NCBI GenBank assembly: GCA_964035545.1
Contig: OZ037769.1
Span: 13,911,133 to 13,975,132, forward strand
Direction: 5' to 3'
From: Bugula neritina
Lineage: Eukaryota > Bryozoa > Gymnolaemata > Cheilostomatida > Bugulidae
Length of the DNA: 64,000 nucleotides
Part shown: in pieces, positions 53,125 to 63,914 of the stretch
Layout of the letters: every line of letters starts with the position of its first letter
Position numbering within the stretch: the first letter of the stretch is position 1
Made by a program: the position numbers and the translations under genes
The notes under the pieces: generated by a model
What the model saw: the letters and a program-made list of their open reading frames with translations, nothing else
Told to the model about the DNA's origin: nothing
Database searches by the model: none

Positions 53125-54431
53125 AAGCTGCAGCTCTGTTGGACCTTAAACCTTGCCGATGATGTCAATTTAATCAAGCACACGTTTTTTTATTTTAAGC
53201 TAAATGTGACAGTAACCTGATGATTGTGATGATAATCAAATAACTATATAGTGACAAGAAACAAGCTGAATTAAAGCTATATTACAGTTCATTGACACCA
53301 TAAGCTGAGCTTACTATATTGTGAAATAGCAAGTGTTGTGCCAGCAACTAACTCATATGTAAACTTTACATTTATGCTAATTGGGTTTTGATTCAATCAG
53401 CATGTTATTTAGTTGAGATTCATTGTTTTTATAAGGATTTGCTGTTGCATGAATTCATTTGTTGATAGTTGAGAAAGTGTTCATTTTCACTGCGTTTCTA
53501 TGAAGGCGAATGAATTTGTACGGATGGCCGTATATAGGAAGGCATAAAGTACTTCATGATCGATAAACTAAAGCTTAGAAGCAATTTAAATTTTCAAAAT
53601 GAAAATAGCTGTCAACTTATTTTTAGCTATATATGCACCTTTCAAACATGCTTTATATGAGCAATATTAGTTACTACTGACATAGGAAGGTGTTGGTCAT
53701 AGTAATTTGTTTTGCTCTAAACCTTTCCATTAAAAACATGTTTTATACTTGCACTCTCAAGTGCTCTATTCAAATGCTAATACACTCTCTAACAATACTG
53801 GTGTTTGCTTTGCTTTGTTATATGTCACTTTAAAAGAATAAGTAGAAAATTGCCTAACTGAAACATAAACAGAACATTGTTGAAAAGGCTTTACGTAAAG
53901 CACAATAACACTGCAACTGGCTGTAGCATGCCAGTTGTTTATACTTTACTGTTTACTATAATTTTTGGAGTAAAACCGTCTGCGTTGCTACATTCATAAA
54001 TGTTAAAAAAGAGATTATTATAATTTTGAACAAATTTGACACTACCAGCTTTAGTTAGTATAGTAGATGTATCTTTATAAGTAGCTTGGGACAACTCCAT
54101 TCACAATTCACAATCACAATGGTCGTGTCTTAATTATTGCTTTAATTTAGAACAGTTAAAAAGTAATGCTGCAATCTTTAGGCAAGCAGGTTCGTAATTG
54201 GTTCCAATTGTGTATATCACTATTGTATACGCCGTATAGCACTTGAGGCTCATTGCATCTCCTGGCATCTGACAAGTGCCTGTAACCTATATCAAGTGCT
54301 AATCACAATTGAATTCATCATTCTACAAGCATCTTCATACAACAGCTAACTTATTTTAATATAGCAGAGATAAAGTTGCAGGTAAGTAAATACTATACTT
54401 TCTTTACACTAGCGGTTAGTAATGAGTGGTC

Positions 54432-54619
54432 AGGTGTAGTTTTAGTAGTGGAAAGTAAAAGGCCGGGAGTACAGGGAAATTTAGATAGCCTATTTTTTAG
54501 TTTTCCTTATAAATTCTGATTTCATGCTCGGGTTGAACTTCTCACTAAAAGATGATTTTTTCCTATATATTTCTAATTTAGAACACAGGCTTTTCTCAAT
54601 TTCTTCATTACTGCACCTA
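54432..54619 (-). mobile_element. MITE family A copy 5
   Basis: The left end AGGTGTAGTTTTAGTAGTGG and right end AATTTCTTCATTACTGCACC are imperfect inverted repeats. The core words CGGGTTGAACTTCTCAC and TCTAATTTAGAACACAGGC match the family on the minus strand. Confidence 0.6.
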
Positions 54620-55450
54620 TATAAGTATTGTAGTAATAATTTGCTTTACTTATAAAAAACCATAAAACTTTAGAGCTCAAACTGTTCCCATCTGGCAATA
54701 ACTATGAACACAATGAACACAATGGACAAAGCTCTTCAGCAATTAAAAAAAATAGAGATTCAACTCAGATTACTATATATTTTAATCAGATAGTCACACG
54801 GGATAAAATATGTTGATTATGTTCTGCAGAAATATTAATTTACCAGTAGGCCTGAAATATTTGTAAGCTGAAACCTAAGATGTATACAGTTGGTGTCTAG
54901 GAGCTGGCGTTTGGCTGTCAGAATAATAAACATTGTCTTTTATACCAGACGTGGGGAGGATTTGCTGCTTTACCTAAATTAAATAATAAGCTAAGAACTT
55001 TGCAAGTATGATAATATAGCTACAACTATAGTTTGAGATGTATTATATGTTAAACAGTTAGTGATGAGCTAGTGAAAAAGAAAAATTTTCAATTAACGAC
55101 ATTGGTAGCTGTAACCATAAAGTATATTTTGATGACCACAGTCAAGTAGGAAAAAATACATTACTAGTATAGTAAGTTGTTGAATATTTCATTTTTTCTG
55201 TACTTTTAGCCTCCCAAATGCATATTCATTATAATTATATTCGCATGCAGGTTTATCTATGATGTGATGTTGATTTGTGTATACACTGCATTATTCAATG
55301 TCACATGATAATTTCGATAGTATAGAATCATTGCTATACAAAACACATGTAGGTACTCTGTACTAAAACAATGAAACTGTGTGTTTTGCATATAACCTAT
55401 TAAATTCTAATGACAAGTATTTTAACTTCTTACATAACTATAACGAAAGG

Positions 55451-56312
55451 TATAGAATGACACTCTTTGCTATGACTCTTGCTTTAGAGTGACACTCTAG
55501 CTTATACAGCCTGACTAGGAATAGGGAGGGTTTTAGACGTGATCAGAGTTTATTTGAGTCACCAATGTTGATCAAATACTGACCAAACACTGACCAAACA
55601 CTGACCGTAAAAACTAAAATAATAATGATACAACATAAGGCATAAGCAAACAAAATGTACGTAATATAATAAGTATGTATGTAAAAGCACTAGCAATGTA
55701 TATCATAAATTGTAGATAGCAGCATGAAATAATAATTCAACATAGCATGCAACTACAGCCCATATTATTAAAAACTTTATAACATAAAAATGTAATAACT
55801 ATATATAATTGTAAATAGATGTTCATTACCTCTTTTCTCTCTCTCCTAGTCTACTGTTATGTTAATGCTGTGGCTTTGCACAGTCTTTCAAATAATGCTA
55901 CTCTTTAGTAGTCTTACATAAATTTGATGCTGTCCAAACTGACAGCATGACTCTAACAATATTGCAACTAGTAAAAATGGTTTTGTCTTATATACTAATC
56001 CATTTGATAAACATTATTGTGTTGTAAGAGGTATGATTTTACAATTTACTATTTTGGGGTAGGATCTTACTGTTTCAAGAAGTGGGCTGAAGTAAACAAG
56101 CATCGTGTGACATCACAGCTGATGCAAGCATAGCTGCTGACTATGAATCATTCTACATGCGTAGCTACTGTTTTGGGGTAGTAATTAAAGAAGCATTAGG
56201 TAGACTACTAGCAGCTAGTGGTTAGGCTAATTTGAGGTTGATGACATTGTGATTGTGTGTGATTGTACTACAAGTTATAATTTCTGTAAACATCCTATTT
56301 CGTAACATTACA
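55451..56312 (-). repeat. 3' LTR of the BEL/Pao element (862 bp)
   Basis: Matches 60096-60733 almost base for base. The main difference is a 216-bp segment (55616-55831) absent from the other LTR. It contains short direct repeats of TGACCAAACAC at 55579-55606. Confidence 0.9.
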
Positions 56313-56328
56313 CTCCCCCCTTTAATTT
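56313..56328 (-). other. Polypurine tract next to the 3' LTR
   Basis: The minus strand reads AAATTAAAGGGGGGAG directly before the LTR start TGTAATG. This is the expected plus-strand primer site for an element on this strand. Confidence 0.75.
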
Positions 56329-56553
56329 CTCTCTATTCACTTAGAGGGAATTAACAATTATATTATTATGCATTTAAAATACTAAGCTAAAATACTAATA
56401 TAGCTATGCATGCAAAGGTTATGGGGTAAATAGGTAAATTAATTTGTGGATAGGCCTATCTAAGTATGTGGGTGGAGCTAGTCTCACATCTTTACTGTTC
56501 AACTCTGTAGTTGCTAGTTGTACTTTTACCTTACAAATTAAGTCATCTCAGTT

Positions 56554-56705
56554 TTATGTGTTTCCATCTTTACTTACACAATTGTCTTTACTTAGCCTGT
56601 AATATTCATCTAAAAATGACTCTTTTTGTACCCACTGCATTATAAGATGTTTAGCATGTGTCAAGTCATTAATTGTGAGTCTGGGAGTTATGCTACCTTT
56701 ATGCT
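56554..56705 (-). pseudogene. Residual pre-integrase coding scrap of the BEL/Pao pol gene
   Basis: In the -1 shifted frame after the gag-protease stop, about 48 codons remain, including LTINDLTHAKHLIMQWVQKE and SFLDEYYRLSKD. This resembles the linker before the H2C2 integrase domain in BEL/Pao pol proteins. Reverse transcriptase, RNase H and integrase catalytic regions are absent. The junction lies near 56705. Confidence 0.6.
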
Positions 56706-59443
56706 TTACCAATCTTTTTCTTTTTGGGGTGATACACGCCAAAGTGGGGGATGTACCACTGATGGTTGCTTGCCTCACAATTTGTAGGTACCAATTCTGC
56801 ATCGCCATTGTTTATTATGTCTGTCATGAATGCCACGTAATCTGTTCCGTATTTCTTGTCTTTAAGCATTTTAGTTTTGAGGATATCAAGTCTGTGCACA
56901 GCTAATTGTCTATTGTCTGGTAATTGTGGCTTAGCATTTTTAGACGGCAGTGGTATGCTGTAATAATTGTCTTCTCTTTGTTTAATATTGTTGTGCCTGT
57001 TTTCTAAAAACTTGGCATCTTCTTGTGACATTTTATGAGTAGCCATGTATTTAGTGTCCGCATAATCTTGCTGTAGGACATTCAAGATATCTGAACTCAA
57101 ATTCTGCTCATGAGCCATAGCCCTATTGCATGTGGGAAATGAGTTTGTTTTATGCTTACCACTATTGCCTACAATACACCATCCTAGAGGTGTTCTCAGA
57201 GCAAAGGGATCATTGATTGCAGGGCCTATTTTAGTTTCAAGTGGCACTAAAGCTCTGGAGTTGTCATACCCTATAAGCATTCCTATCTCTATATCTAAAC
57301 CTTGTGGTATTTCACTTGCAATGCATTTAAGGTGTGGCCATCTATTGGCAATTTCTGGTGTGGGTATGTGCTGCTTGTTAATTGGAATGCTGTCCCTACT
57401 GTAAGTCTTTCCTACTTGTATCTGCTCATGCATGTTCAGTCCTCTAATGGTCAAGTTATTGTACACCTTACACTTCATTTCCAAGTTGTCAGCTGTCATT
57501 GTTGTTAGTTTAAGAGAAACTGGTTTGCTTGTAGCTGTTTGTAGCTTACTAACAACTTGGTTAGTTACAAATGTGGTATCTGACATGCTATCTAAGAGTG
57601 CATAAGTTAGCACTTCCTCATTAGGGTTATCTACAGTTGCTAGGTATATAGGCACAACCATTGAGCACAAGCCATTTGTTTTAGTCACTGTATTGTTGCT
57701 GTTAGCTGTTACTTGCTCTGGGTTGTTGCTACTTGCTACTTCATTTACCTGCACTGTTTCTACTTTGGTATTACTGTTGTTAGCTTGTGTAGCTGGCTGA
57801 TTGCTTCTATGTGTTACAGTAGGATGCCTGTTTTGGCATATTTTACAAGTAGCTCTATTTCTGCATTCTTTTGTCATGTGACCTATTCTCAAGCAACCAA
57901 AGCATAATCTTTTACTAGTAATGAACTGTTGTTTTTGATCAACTGGTATGCTAGCCAGTTTTCTACACTCATGTGTGCTATGATTACTGTAATTGCAGTA
58001 GAGGCATAGTTTAGCTTTGTGGTTTTCTGTACTTTTAACACCAGGAGAATGCTCTTCTATGCTAGTAGCAAAGCTAATGCCCTTATTGTTGTGCTTTTGA
58101 GGCTTATGTGAGTCTATGACCCTTGAACCTAGCAAAGATGAAGTGATTGGATCGTTTAGGATTTCTGCTTCTGTTTGCACAAACTTTACAAACTGACTAA
58201 AACTGGGGTAACTCCTGTGATTTTTCCTATGTGTGGTTACCTCCCGCTTCCATCTGTTTATCATGTTATCTGGCAGCTTGGACATGAGCTCAAGATTCTT
58301 TTCGCAATCATTTAAAATTTCCAACTCTTTAATATCTTTTGCTGCTATTTCACAATGTGTGAGGAAGTCAGAAAATGATTGTATCTGCTTATGTTCATGT
58401 GGTTTCATTTTGGGCCAAGCATTAATTTTCTTTCGAAATTCATTAGCAACTGTGAATTCTGACCCAAATCTTTCTTTCAAAATTATTCTGGCCTTTTGGT
58501 ATGCTGCTAGTGTATGTAAACTGCATAGGCCACTAATTGCTTCTCTAGCAGGTCCATCAACATGCTGTTTCAAGACATGCATTTTACCATCATCACCTAT
58601 CATTTTATCCTTGATGTAACTCTCTATGGCATATTCCCAATCTATAAAGTCTAAGGGATTTCCCCTAAATATTGGTGGCTTTGGCACATTGTTGGCTTGT
58701 ATTGCTTTTGTTAAGCATGTGGCCAGGTATTCATTACTGCATGTAGAATGCTGTGATTCATTGTTTTGCATGCTGCCTATTTGCTGTGGTTGGTTGCTTT
58801 GCAAAACTTCTACTGGCCTACTAAAAATAACTTCACTATTGCTTTCCTGATTCACTATTGGTTGGCAATTATCTAAATACTCTGCTAGCTCATCTCTAAC
58901 ATCTACATCATGTTCCTCTATTATTTCCTGCCTTATTCTCAGTTGTTTCTGTTTTTCTAACAGCTTACTTTTACTTAGTTCCAACTGGACATTGGCTAAC
59001 TGCCTTTCTAGCTCAGCCTGTCTTTGCATGGCTTCCATTTCAATTTCTAATTGTGCAACTTGCAATTTTGTCTTGGCTGAGATGAATGAGCTTGCTTTTG
59101 ATGTGTGTTTACTGCTAGCATGTACTGAATGGCTTTCGCCCTTACATTGTTCATGTATACTGTTAATTTGCTGTGTTAAGTCCTCAAGGTGAGGATGACT
59201 TGGAGCTAATGACTTTAGAATTGCTAAGTCAGCATCTGCATCTAACATAATTCGTTGTATGTCATCCCAAAATTCATTATCATGATTGTCTGTTGCTGCA
59301 TGCCTACTTCTAAACCTTTTAATTGCACTTGTGACAGATTTAAACCTTTTTTCTACCTCTAATTGTTTTCCCTTTGTAGATAGGGTTTTGACTCGGCTGC
59401 TAATCCTAATGCTATTACTACATGTGGATGTGTCATCATTCAT
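56699..59443 (-). CDS. BEL/Pao gag-protease polyprotein (914 aa), truncated at the RT start
   Basis: Starts at the first ATG and stays open for 914 codons. A coiled-coil-rich region lies near residues 120-185. A DUF1759-type gag domain (about 253-440) begins KPPIFRGNPLDFIDWEYAIE. Zinc knuckles follow: CCHC at Cys480-Cys483-His488-Cys493, CCHC at Cys514-Cys517-His522-Cys527, and a third Cys/His cluster at 533-545. A DUF1758 aspartic protease domain (about 595-760) has the active-site segment YALLDSMSDTTF with Asp618, and TPLGWCIVG near 751. The pol N-terminus follows, and WYIPHFGVYHP at 896-906 is the usual entry to reverse transcriptase. It ends eight residues later at KKKKIGKA and TAA. Gag would form the particle and bind RNA, and the protease would mature it. 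The long open frame suggests recent selection or recent insertion. Confidence 0.92.
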   Translation of the reverse strand: MNDDTSTCSNSIRISSRVKTLSTKGKQLEVEKRFKSVTSAIKRFRSRHAATDNHDNEFWDDIQRIMLDADADLAILKSLAPSHPHLEDLTQQINSIHEQCKGESHSVHASSKHTSKASSFISAKTKLQVAQLEIEMEAMQRQAELERQLANVQLELSKSKLLEKQKQLRIRQEIIEEHDVDVRDELAEYLDNCQPIVNQESNSEVIFSRPVEVLQSNQPQQIGSMQNNESQHSTCSNEYLATCLTKAIQANNVPKPPIFRGNPLDFIDWEYAIESYIKDKMIGDDGKMHVLKQHVDGPAREAISGLCSLHTLAAYQKARIILKERFGSEFTVANEFRKKINAWPKMKPHEHKQIQSFSDFLTHCEIAAKDIKELEILNDCEKNLELMSKLPDNMINRWKREVTTHRKNHRSYPSFSQFVKFVQTEAEILNDPITSSLLGSRVIDSHKPQKHNNKGISFATSIEEHSPGVKSTENHKAKLCLYCNYSNHSTHECRKLASIPVDQKQQFITSKRLCFGCLRIGHMTKECRNRATCKICQNRHPTVTHRSNQPATQANNSNTKVETVQVNEVASSNNPEQVTANSNNTVTKTNGLCSMVVPIYLATVDNPNEEVLTYALLDSMSDTTFVTNQVVSKLQTATSKPVSLKLTTMTADNLEMKCKVYNNLTIRGLNMHEQIQVGKTYSRDSIPINKQHIPTPEIANRWPHLKCIASEIPQGLDIEIGMLIGYDNSRALVPLETKIGPAINDPFALRTPLGWCIVGNSGKHKTNSFPTCNRAMAHEQNLSSDILNVLQQDYADTKYMATHKMSQEDAKFLENRHNNIKQREDNYYSIPLPSKNAKPQLPDNRQLAVHRLDILKTKMLKDKKYGTDYVAFMTDIINNGDAELVPTNCEASNHQWYIPHFGVYHPKKKKIGKA

Positions 59444-59968
59444 TGTTGCTGTGTTAGTAATAGAGACAGTTAGTGATAAGCATGCATTTACTTACTACAG
59501 CTATTTTATAACCTAAATTCAGTAGGAAAACTAGTTTGGACTAGTTTGTCAAGATTTATCACTAGCCAACAGCTAATGCAAACAAACAGCTGATGCCAGC
59601 ACAGGGATTGTACCCAACTGCCCAATCAGAAACAGGGAGATCCTAATTAATTTTATGGGGCTTTGACACAATGTTTATCAAATGGAGTTTCTATAATTAC
59701 AATACTTCCAAAAAATAAATCTGCATGCAAGCCTAATTATTCTAATAACTTTCCATTCAACTATTTCCTTTATAATTATGTCACTTATATGTGAAGGTGA
59801 GGGTTATATGGTAATCTCTCACCAATCTGCTGATTCCAGGTCACCTTTGTATGTAGTTGAGAGTAGTTGAGAATAATCCTGATAAATGTTAGTAATGTTT
59901 ATATAGTTGAGGTGGGTAGAAGTGAGGTTCTCTTTGTGGTCGTCTTATGTTTGTCGGCTTCTTTTGTT

Positions 59969-60095
59969 GGACTTGAGATGGAGCTGTTACTCCCGGACTT
60001 GAGAAAGAGTTTTTACTCTCGGACTTGAGAAAGAGTTTTTACTCCCGGACTTTGAGAAAGAGTTTTTACTCCTGGACTTGAGAAAGAGTTTTTAC
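59969..60095. repeat. 26-bp tandem repeat in the element's leader, next to the 5' LTR
   Basis: Five copies of GGACTTGAGAAAGAGTTTTT plus ACTCCC abut the 5' LTR at 60096. They occupy the place where a tRNA primer-binding site is expected; I could not identify that site. The first copy (59969) is the most diverged. Confidence 0.85.
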
Positions 60096-60733
60096 TATAG
60101 AATGACACTCTTTGCTATGACTCTTGCTTTAGAGTGACACTCTAGCTTATACAGCCTGACTAGGAATAGGGAGGGTTTTAGACGTGATCAGAGTTTATTT
60201 GAGTCACCAAATACTGACCAAATGCTGACCAAACACTGACCGTAAAAACTCTTTTCTCTCTCTCTCCTAGTCTACTGTTATGTTAATGCTGTGGCTTTGC
60301 ACAGTCTTTCAAATAATGCTACTCTTTAGTAGTCTTACATAAATTTGATGCTGTCCAAACTGACAGCATGACTCTAACAATATTGCAACTAGTAAAAATG
60401 GTTTTGTCTTATATACTAATCCATTTGATAAACATTATTGTGTTGTAAGAGGTATGATTTTACAATTTACTATTTTGGGGTAGGATCTTACTGTTTCAAG
60501 AAGTGGGCTGAAGTAAACAAGCATCGTGTGACATCACAGCTGATGCAAGCATAGCTGCTGACTATGAATCATTCTACATGCGTAGCTACTGTTTTGGGGT
60601 AGTAATTAAAGAAGCATTAGGTAGACTACTAGCAGCTAGTGGTTAGGCTAATTTGAGGTTGATGACATTGTGATTGTGTGTGATTGTACTACAAGTTATA
60701 ATTTCTGTAAACATCCTATTTCGTAACAATACA
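60096..60733 (-). repeat. 5' LTR of the BEL/Pao element (638 bp)
   Basis: Matches the 3' LTR with a 216-bp gap, a short gap near GAGTCACC, and few substitutions. It should hold the element promoter; no TATA box is assigned. Confidence 0.9.
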
Positions 60734-62118
60734 AAAGGGATAGTATAGGATGTTCATAAAATTAGTTAGGAATTGTTTGATTTGATCACAAAAAATCAAT
60801 ACGAGACTCAGTTTAAAACTATGCAGCATTTTACCTAGGCTATAGTCATTTTATTTTATGACTGGAAGCTTGAATGCCTCTTAAAAAGCTTTTCATATAT
60901 ACTTTCTTATAGTAAGCTTCATTATAAAATTCAGTATGCCGCGTGTTAGTTATATTTTTGGCTGATATTTTTGTAAGGAATACAGTTCTAAGATTAATAT
61001 CTAAAACTTTGAGTTTGATAACAACCTGAACAATAATTGCTACCAAGTTTATCTGATCATCAAATTTCAGAAAAGTTTATTTTTGTTGCTTAGTGAGCAA
61101 TACTCTTGGTTACATAACACTACAATTCCGTTAACTCAGTGAAATAAAAGCACCTGTCTACACACATTTGTTGTAATTCTTATTCACCCCAGCAAGGGAC
61201 TAAAATTTGTCAGCTTGTTTTGAAGGCAGTATTTTACTTTAAGTAAAGGTTTGAGTTACATAAAATTGAGTAGATATAATATAAATATCACACCCGATGT
61301 ACCAATGAGCACCATAATCATAATATCCAGTAAACAACCAAATCCCCTTTCAGGTCTGTGTGACAAAATGTGTTTATCAATTATCGCAATAGTAGAAAAA
61401 CATTTTATTCACATCAGAAGGTGACCAGAACTTGTTGACTTGCTCTGAAAGTCGTGCCTCAGTTCACGTATGAGCAATTGCATTAAAGCTTACATAAACT
61501 TACATAAGAGCTATGAGTAGATGTGATTGATAACACACAGCGCATAACAATGAACAATCATTGTAATATTATCCAATAAACAGCAAAATCCGGTTGAGGC
61601 ACGTGTCTCCAAATAAGTTTATCAGTTATTACAATAGTAGGGAAAGTTATCACGATATGAATTCCGACTGGAAAATCACTTTTGCCTGGGGGCGTGGTGT
61701 AATTTGAGTAGCCAATGGGATATTAGCATACAGTATTTATATATTATTTTGCTTTATGTTTTGTATATTGTTGCTTCAATAATATACAGCTAAACAAGCT
61801 GCTCTGTAAACCATGAAAGTTTATTATGTCGAAGACAAATACTAATTTAAATTTGAAAACAGTAGTTTCGCTTATCAAATAATTATTATCAGGTTTCGTC
61901 TACTGTCAGCTACTTTAAGACAAGCAAAGGAGAGCAACAGGTTAGCTAAAATAATGTTAGACATTAATTTTGTATGACTTGTTTGTGTGTTTTCTAATTG
62001 ATATTAGTTAAAAATATTGCAGCATATTTCAATGCATATAATATAAACATCATCTTGTGCTTTGCTTTAGTTGCCTGCAGCATTGAATCTCGCTTTCACA
62101 CAAATAAATTCAATGGGG

Positions 62119-62280
62119 GTTTATAGTCACCAACCTAATGAAAAAGGTGTTTTTTAAGGGAGCTAAGGGTTTATCTTTATAACTGTGGCATGGGAGGAAA
62201 ATTATAACTGAATATCCTTTCTAACATTACCAATGGCCTTCACTGGGTATCAAAACACTGGCTTACTATTTACTAAACTT
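62119..62280 (-). mobile_element. tRNA-derived SINE (family S1), copy E, tRNA part decayed
   Basis: The tail end GTTTATAGTCACC, the word AAGGGAGCTAAGGGTTTAT and TTCACTGGGTATCAAAACAC match the family. The A and B boxes are degraded. Confidence 0.55.
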
Positions 62281-62483
62281 TTTCGAAAAAAATTCTAATT
62301 TTAGTTCATTTTATCACAAAATCTACTGTGTTGGTTGTAAGTAAAGATGCTATATGTTGAATAAAAAAAAATAGCCAGTAATTGTAAATAAAGCTATACC
62401 CATTATCAGTTAGAACGTCATTGTCTCCATAAATTGATACTGGTTTTTAAAAGACTACTGCACCATGATAATTCACCCCCACA

Positions 62484-62669
62484 ATTGATAGTTGTCATCC
62501 CTGTGAGAAAAACACCAATGGAAGGGGCATTTTCAGATATATAGGGCACAGGAGCGATTATGATTGGATGCTCTTCCCAACATCACCGATAGCCTTTACT
62601 GGGTTCGAACCCATGACTTTATGCTTACTAGGCAAACGCTCCAACCCCTAGACCACCACGGCTACTCCC
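62484..62669 (-). mobile_element. tRNA-derived SINE (family S1), copy F, best-preserved tRNA part
   Basis: The minus strand reads GGGAGTAGCCGTGGTGGTCT at the start, then A box TGGTCTAGGGG and B box GGTTCGAACCC. The body contains GGGAAGAGCATCCAATCATA, and the copy ends near the CCCTGTGAGAAA complement and ATTGATAG. Confidence 0.8.
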
Positions 62670-63111
62670 TACTGAAATGTGATATATAGCGTCTGCATTA
62701 TTTAAAGAAAATCTCATTTCAATTATAAGTATAAATAAACATTTTTTTGCTGGTTGTATGTCAATAATTAAAGCATCTGTAACTTATTATTATGTAGATT
62801 AAGTTTCTTTATTTAAATAAAGCAAAAACTAGCTAATGTCACTGATACAAAAATTACCGACAATTGGCGTGATGCTTAAAACCTAAATGTAAAAATATTT
62901 TTTTAGGAATTTAAGCTATACAGCAGTCTATATTAGCAGACAGGAGAATTTAGTGAGGTAGAGTTACAGGTTTTCATAGCCTTGGTCCTAGTAGAAATTT
63001 TGGCTGCTTGCACAGTCAGCAATAGCACTTCAATCCCAAACTCTAAACAAAGACTTTATACGCTTAGGCTAATAATTTACTAATTATCACTAATCATAAT
63101 TTGCAGGTAAA

Positions 63112-63573
63112 ATGAAGTTTATGGGATATGCCTGCGATATTCTGACTATACTCTCCATAGTGGGTTGCATCTCAGCTAAAACACTGCAGACTAAGCTGGG
63201 AGAAATCGAAGGGCTTAGTGAAAACCTCAATGGAACTACGGTGTACAGTTATTTAGGTGAGTACTTCTATATAATACACCTTTCCTATCAAGGTAGCTGT
63301 ATACAGCATATCTGTACAACTAAAACCTCACTTTATTTATTGTATTAAATTTATTTACATATTTTTGTAAAAGGTTGATTAAAAAAGTAAGTTTTAAAAC
63401 TAGTGTTAAATTTAGGCAGCAGTAGAAAAGTTGGGCACTTCTCATGCTTACAGGGTTTTTTGAATTTAGGTCATAAACAAATTTAATTGGGGGTCGGTTC
63501 AAGGGCTAGGATATTTGTCAGTCACTAGAAAATATAAATAGTGTAGTTGAGCCTCGATAATATGAATATTTTA

Positions 63574-63614
<41 letters not shown>

Positions 63615-63914
63615 TATGTATATATATAATCTTCTAAGTTTTTTAGCACCTTTTTCATCTTGCGTGGTTGGCTGCCCTTTAAAAAAAAATTTAAAATTGT
63701 CTATTATTTTGTTGAAGGAATTCCTTTTGCCAAACCACCTACCGGGGAGAGAAGATTTAATAAGCCTGAGGCCTTCGGATCCTTTGAAGGAGGAAGTTTA
63801 AAGGCTACAGCTCCAGGCTTCGCATGTCCACAGATGATAGCAAATGTTTATAAGCTAGGAGATGAAGATTGTCTGTTTTTGAATATTTACACTCCTAACC
63901 CAACTGGAAATCTA
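63112..63914 (+). CDS. Type-B carboxylesterase-like protein, N-terminal part only (first 114 aa)
   Basis: Two coding exons, 63112-63256 and 63718-63914, join in phase; the gene continues past the window. The ATG follows an acceptor-like TTTGCAG at 63106. Residues 1-21 form a signal peptide ending CISA. The joined sequence YLGIPFAKPPTGERRF and the conserved EDCLFLNIYTP are hallmark motifs of the alpha/beta-hydrolase carboxylesterase/cholinesterase family. Cys in GFACPQM should form the first family disulfide. The catalytic Ser-Glu-His lie beyond the window, so enzyme versus non-catalytic (neuroligin-like) member is undecided. A (TA)n tract sits in the intron. Confidence 0.85.
63579..63629. repeat. 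(TA)n microsatellite in esterase intron 1
   Basis: About 25 TA dinucleotides with CATATATATG interruptions. Tyr-Ile open frames across it are artefacts. Confidence 0.9.

Larger units (their letters stand above)
51177..55445. other. Intergenic region, repeat remnants only
   Basis: No coding exon with splice and phase support was found. The stretch holds an internally deleted S1 SINE (52491-52624), MITE family A copies (about 53030-53124 and 54432-54619) and unclassified AT-rich DNA. Short open frames (for example 51561-51848) lack recognisable motifs. Confidence 0.5.
55451..60733 (-). mobile_element. BEL/Pao LTR retrotransposon, gag-protease intact, RT-RNase H deleted
   Basis: Two LTRs (55451-56312 and 60096-60733) flank an internal region on the minus strand. 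A 5-bp target duplication AAAGG sits at 55446-55450 and 60734-60738. A polypurine tract precedes the 3' LTR. The internal region codes for a 914-residue gag-protease frame (56699-59443) that stops at the start of the reverse transcriptase, followed by a frameshifted scrap of the region just before the integrase. The LTRs are nearly identical apart from indels, so insertion looks recent. LTR ends in element sense are TG...TA rather than TG...CA. The element cannot make its own reverse transcriptase and would depend on a full-length relative. Confidence 0.9.
60739..63111. other. Intergenic region between the retroelement and the esterase gene
   Basis: No coding exon is recognised until 63112. 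Two diverged copies of a segment of about 110 bp occur at about 61291-61405 and 61535-61655, sharing words like TATCCARTAAACARC and GCAATAGTAGAAA / ACAATAGTAGGGA. Two S1 SINE copies follow. Confidence 0.5.

Noticed and set aside
56699-56808. Complete pol gene of the BEL/Pao element
   Set aside because: The frame stops right after the RT entry motif, and only a short pre-integrase scrap remains before the 3' LTR. There is no space for RT, RNase H or integrase.
57126-59192. Plus-strand frames opposite the retroelement
   Set aside because: Cys/Leu/Ser-rich shadows of the minus-strand gag-protease frame.
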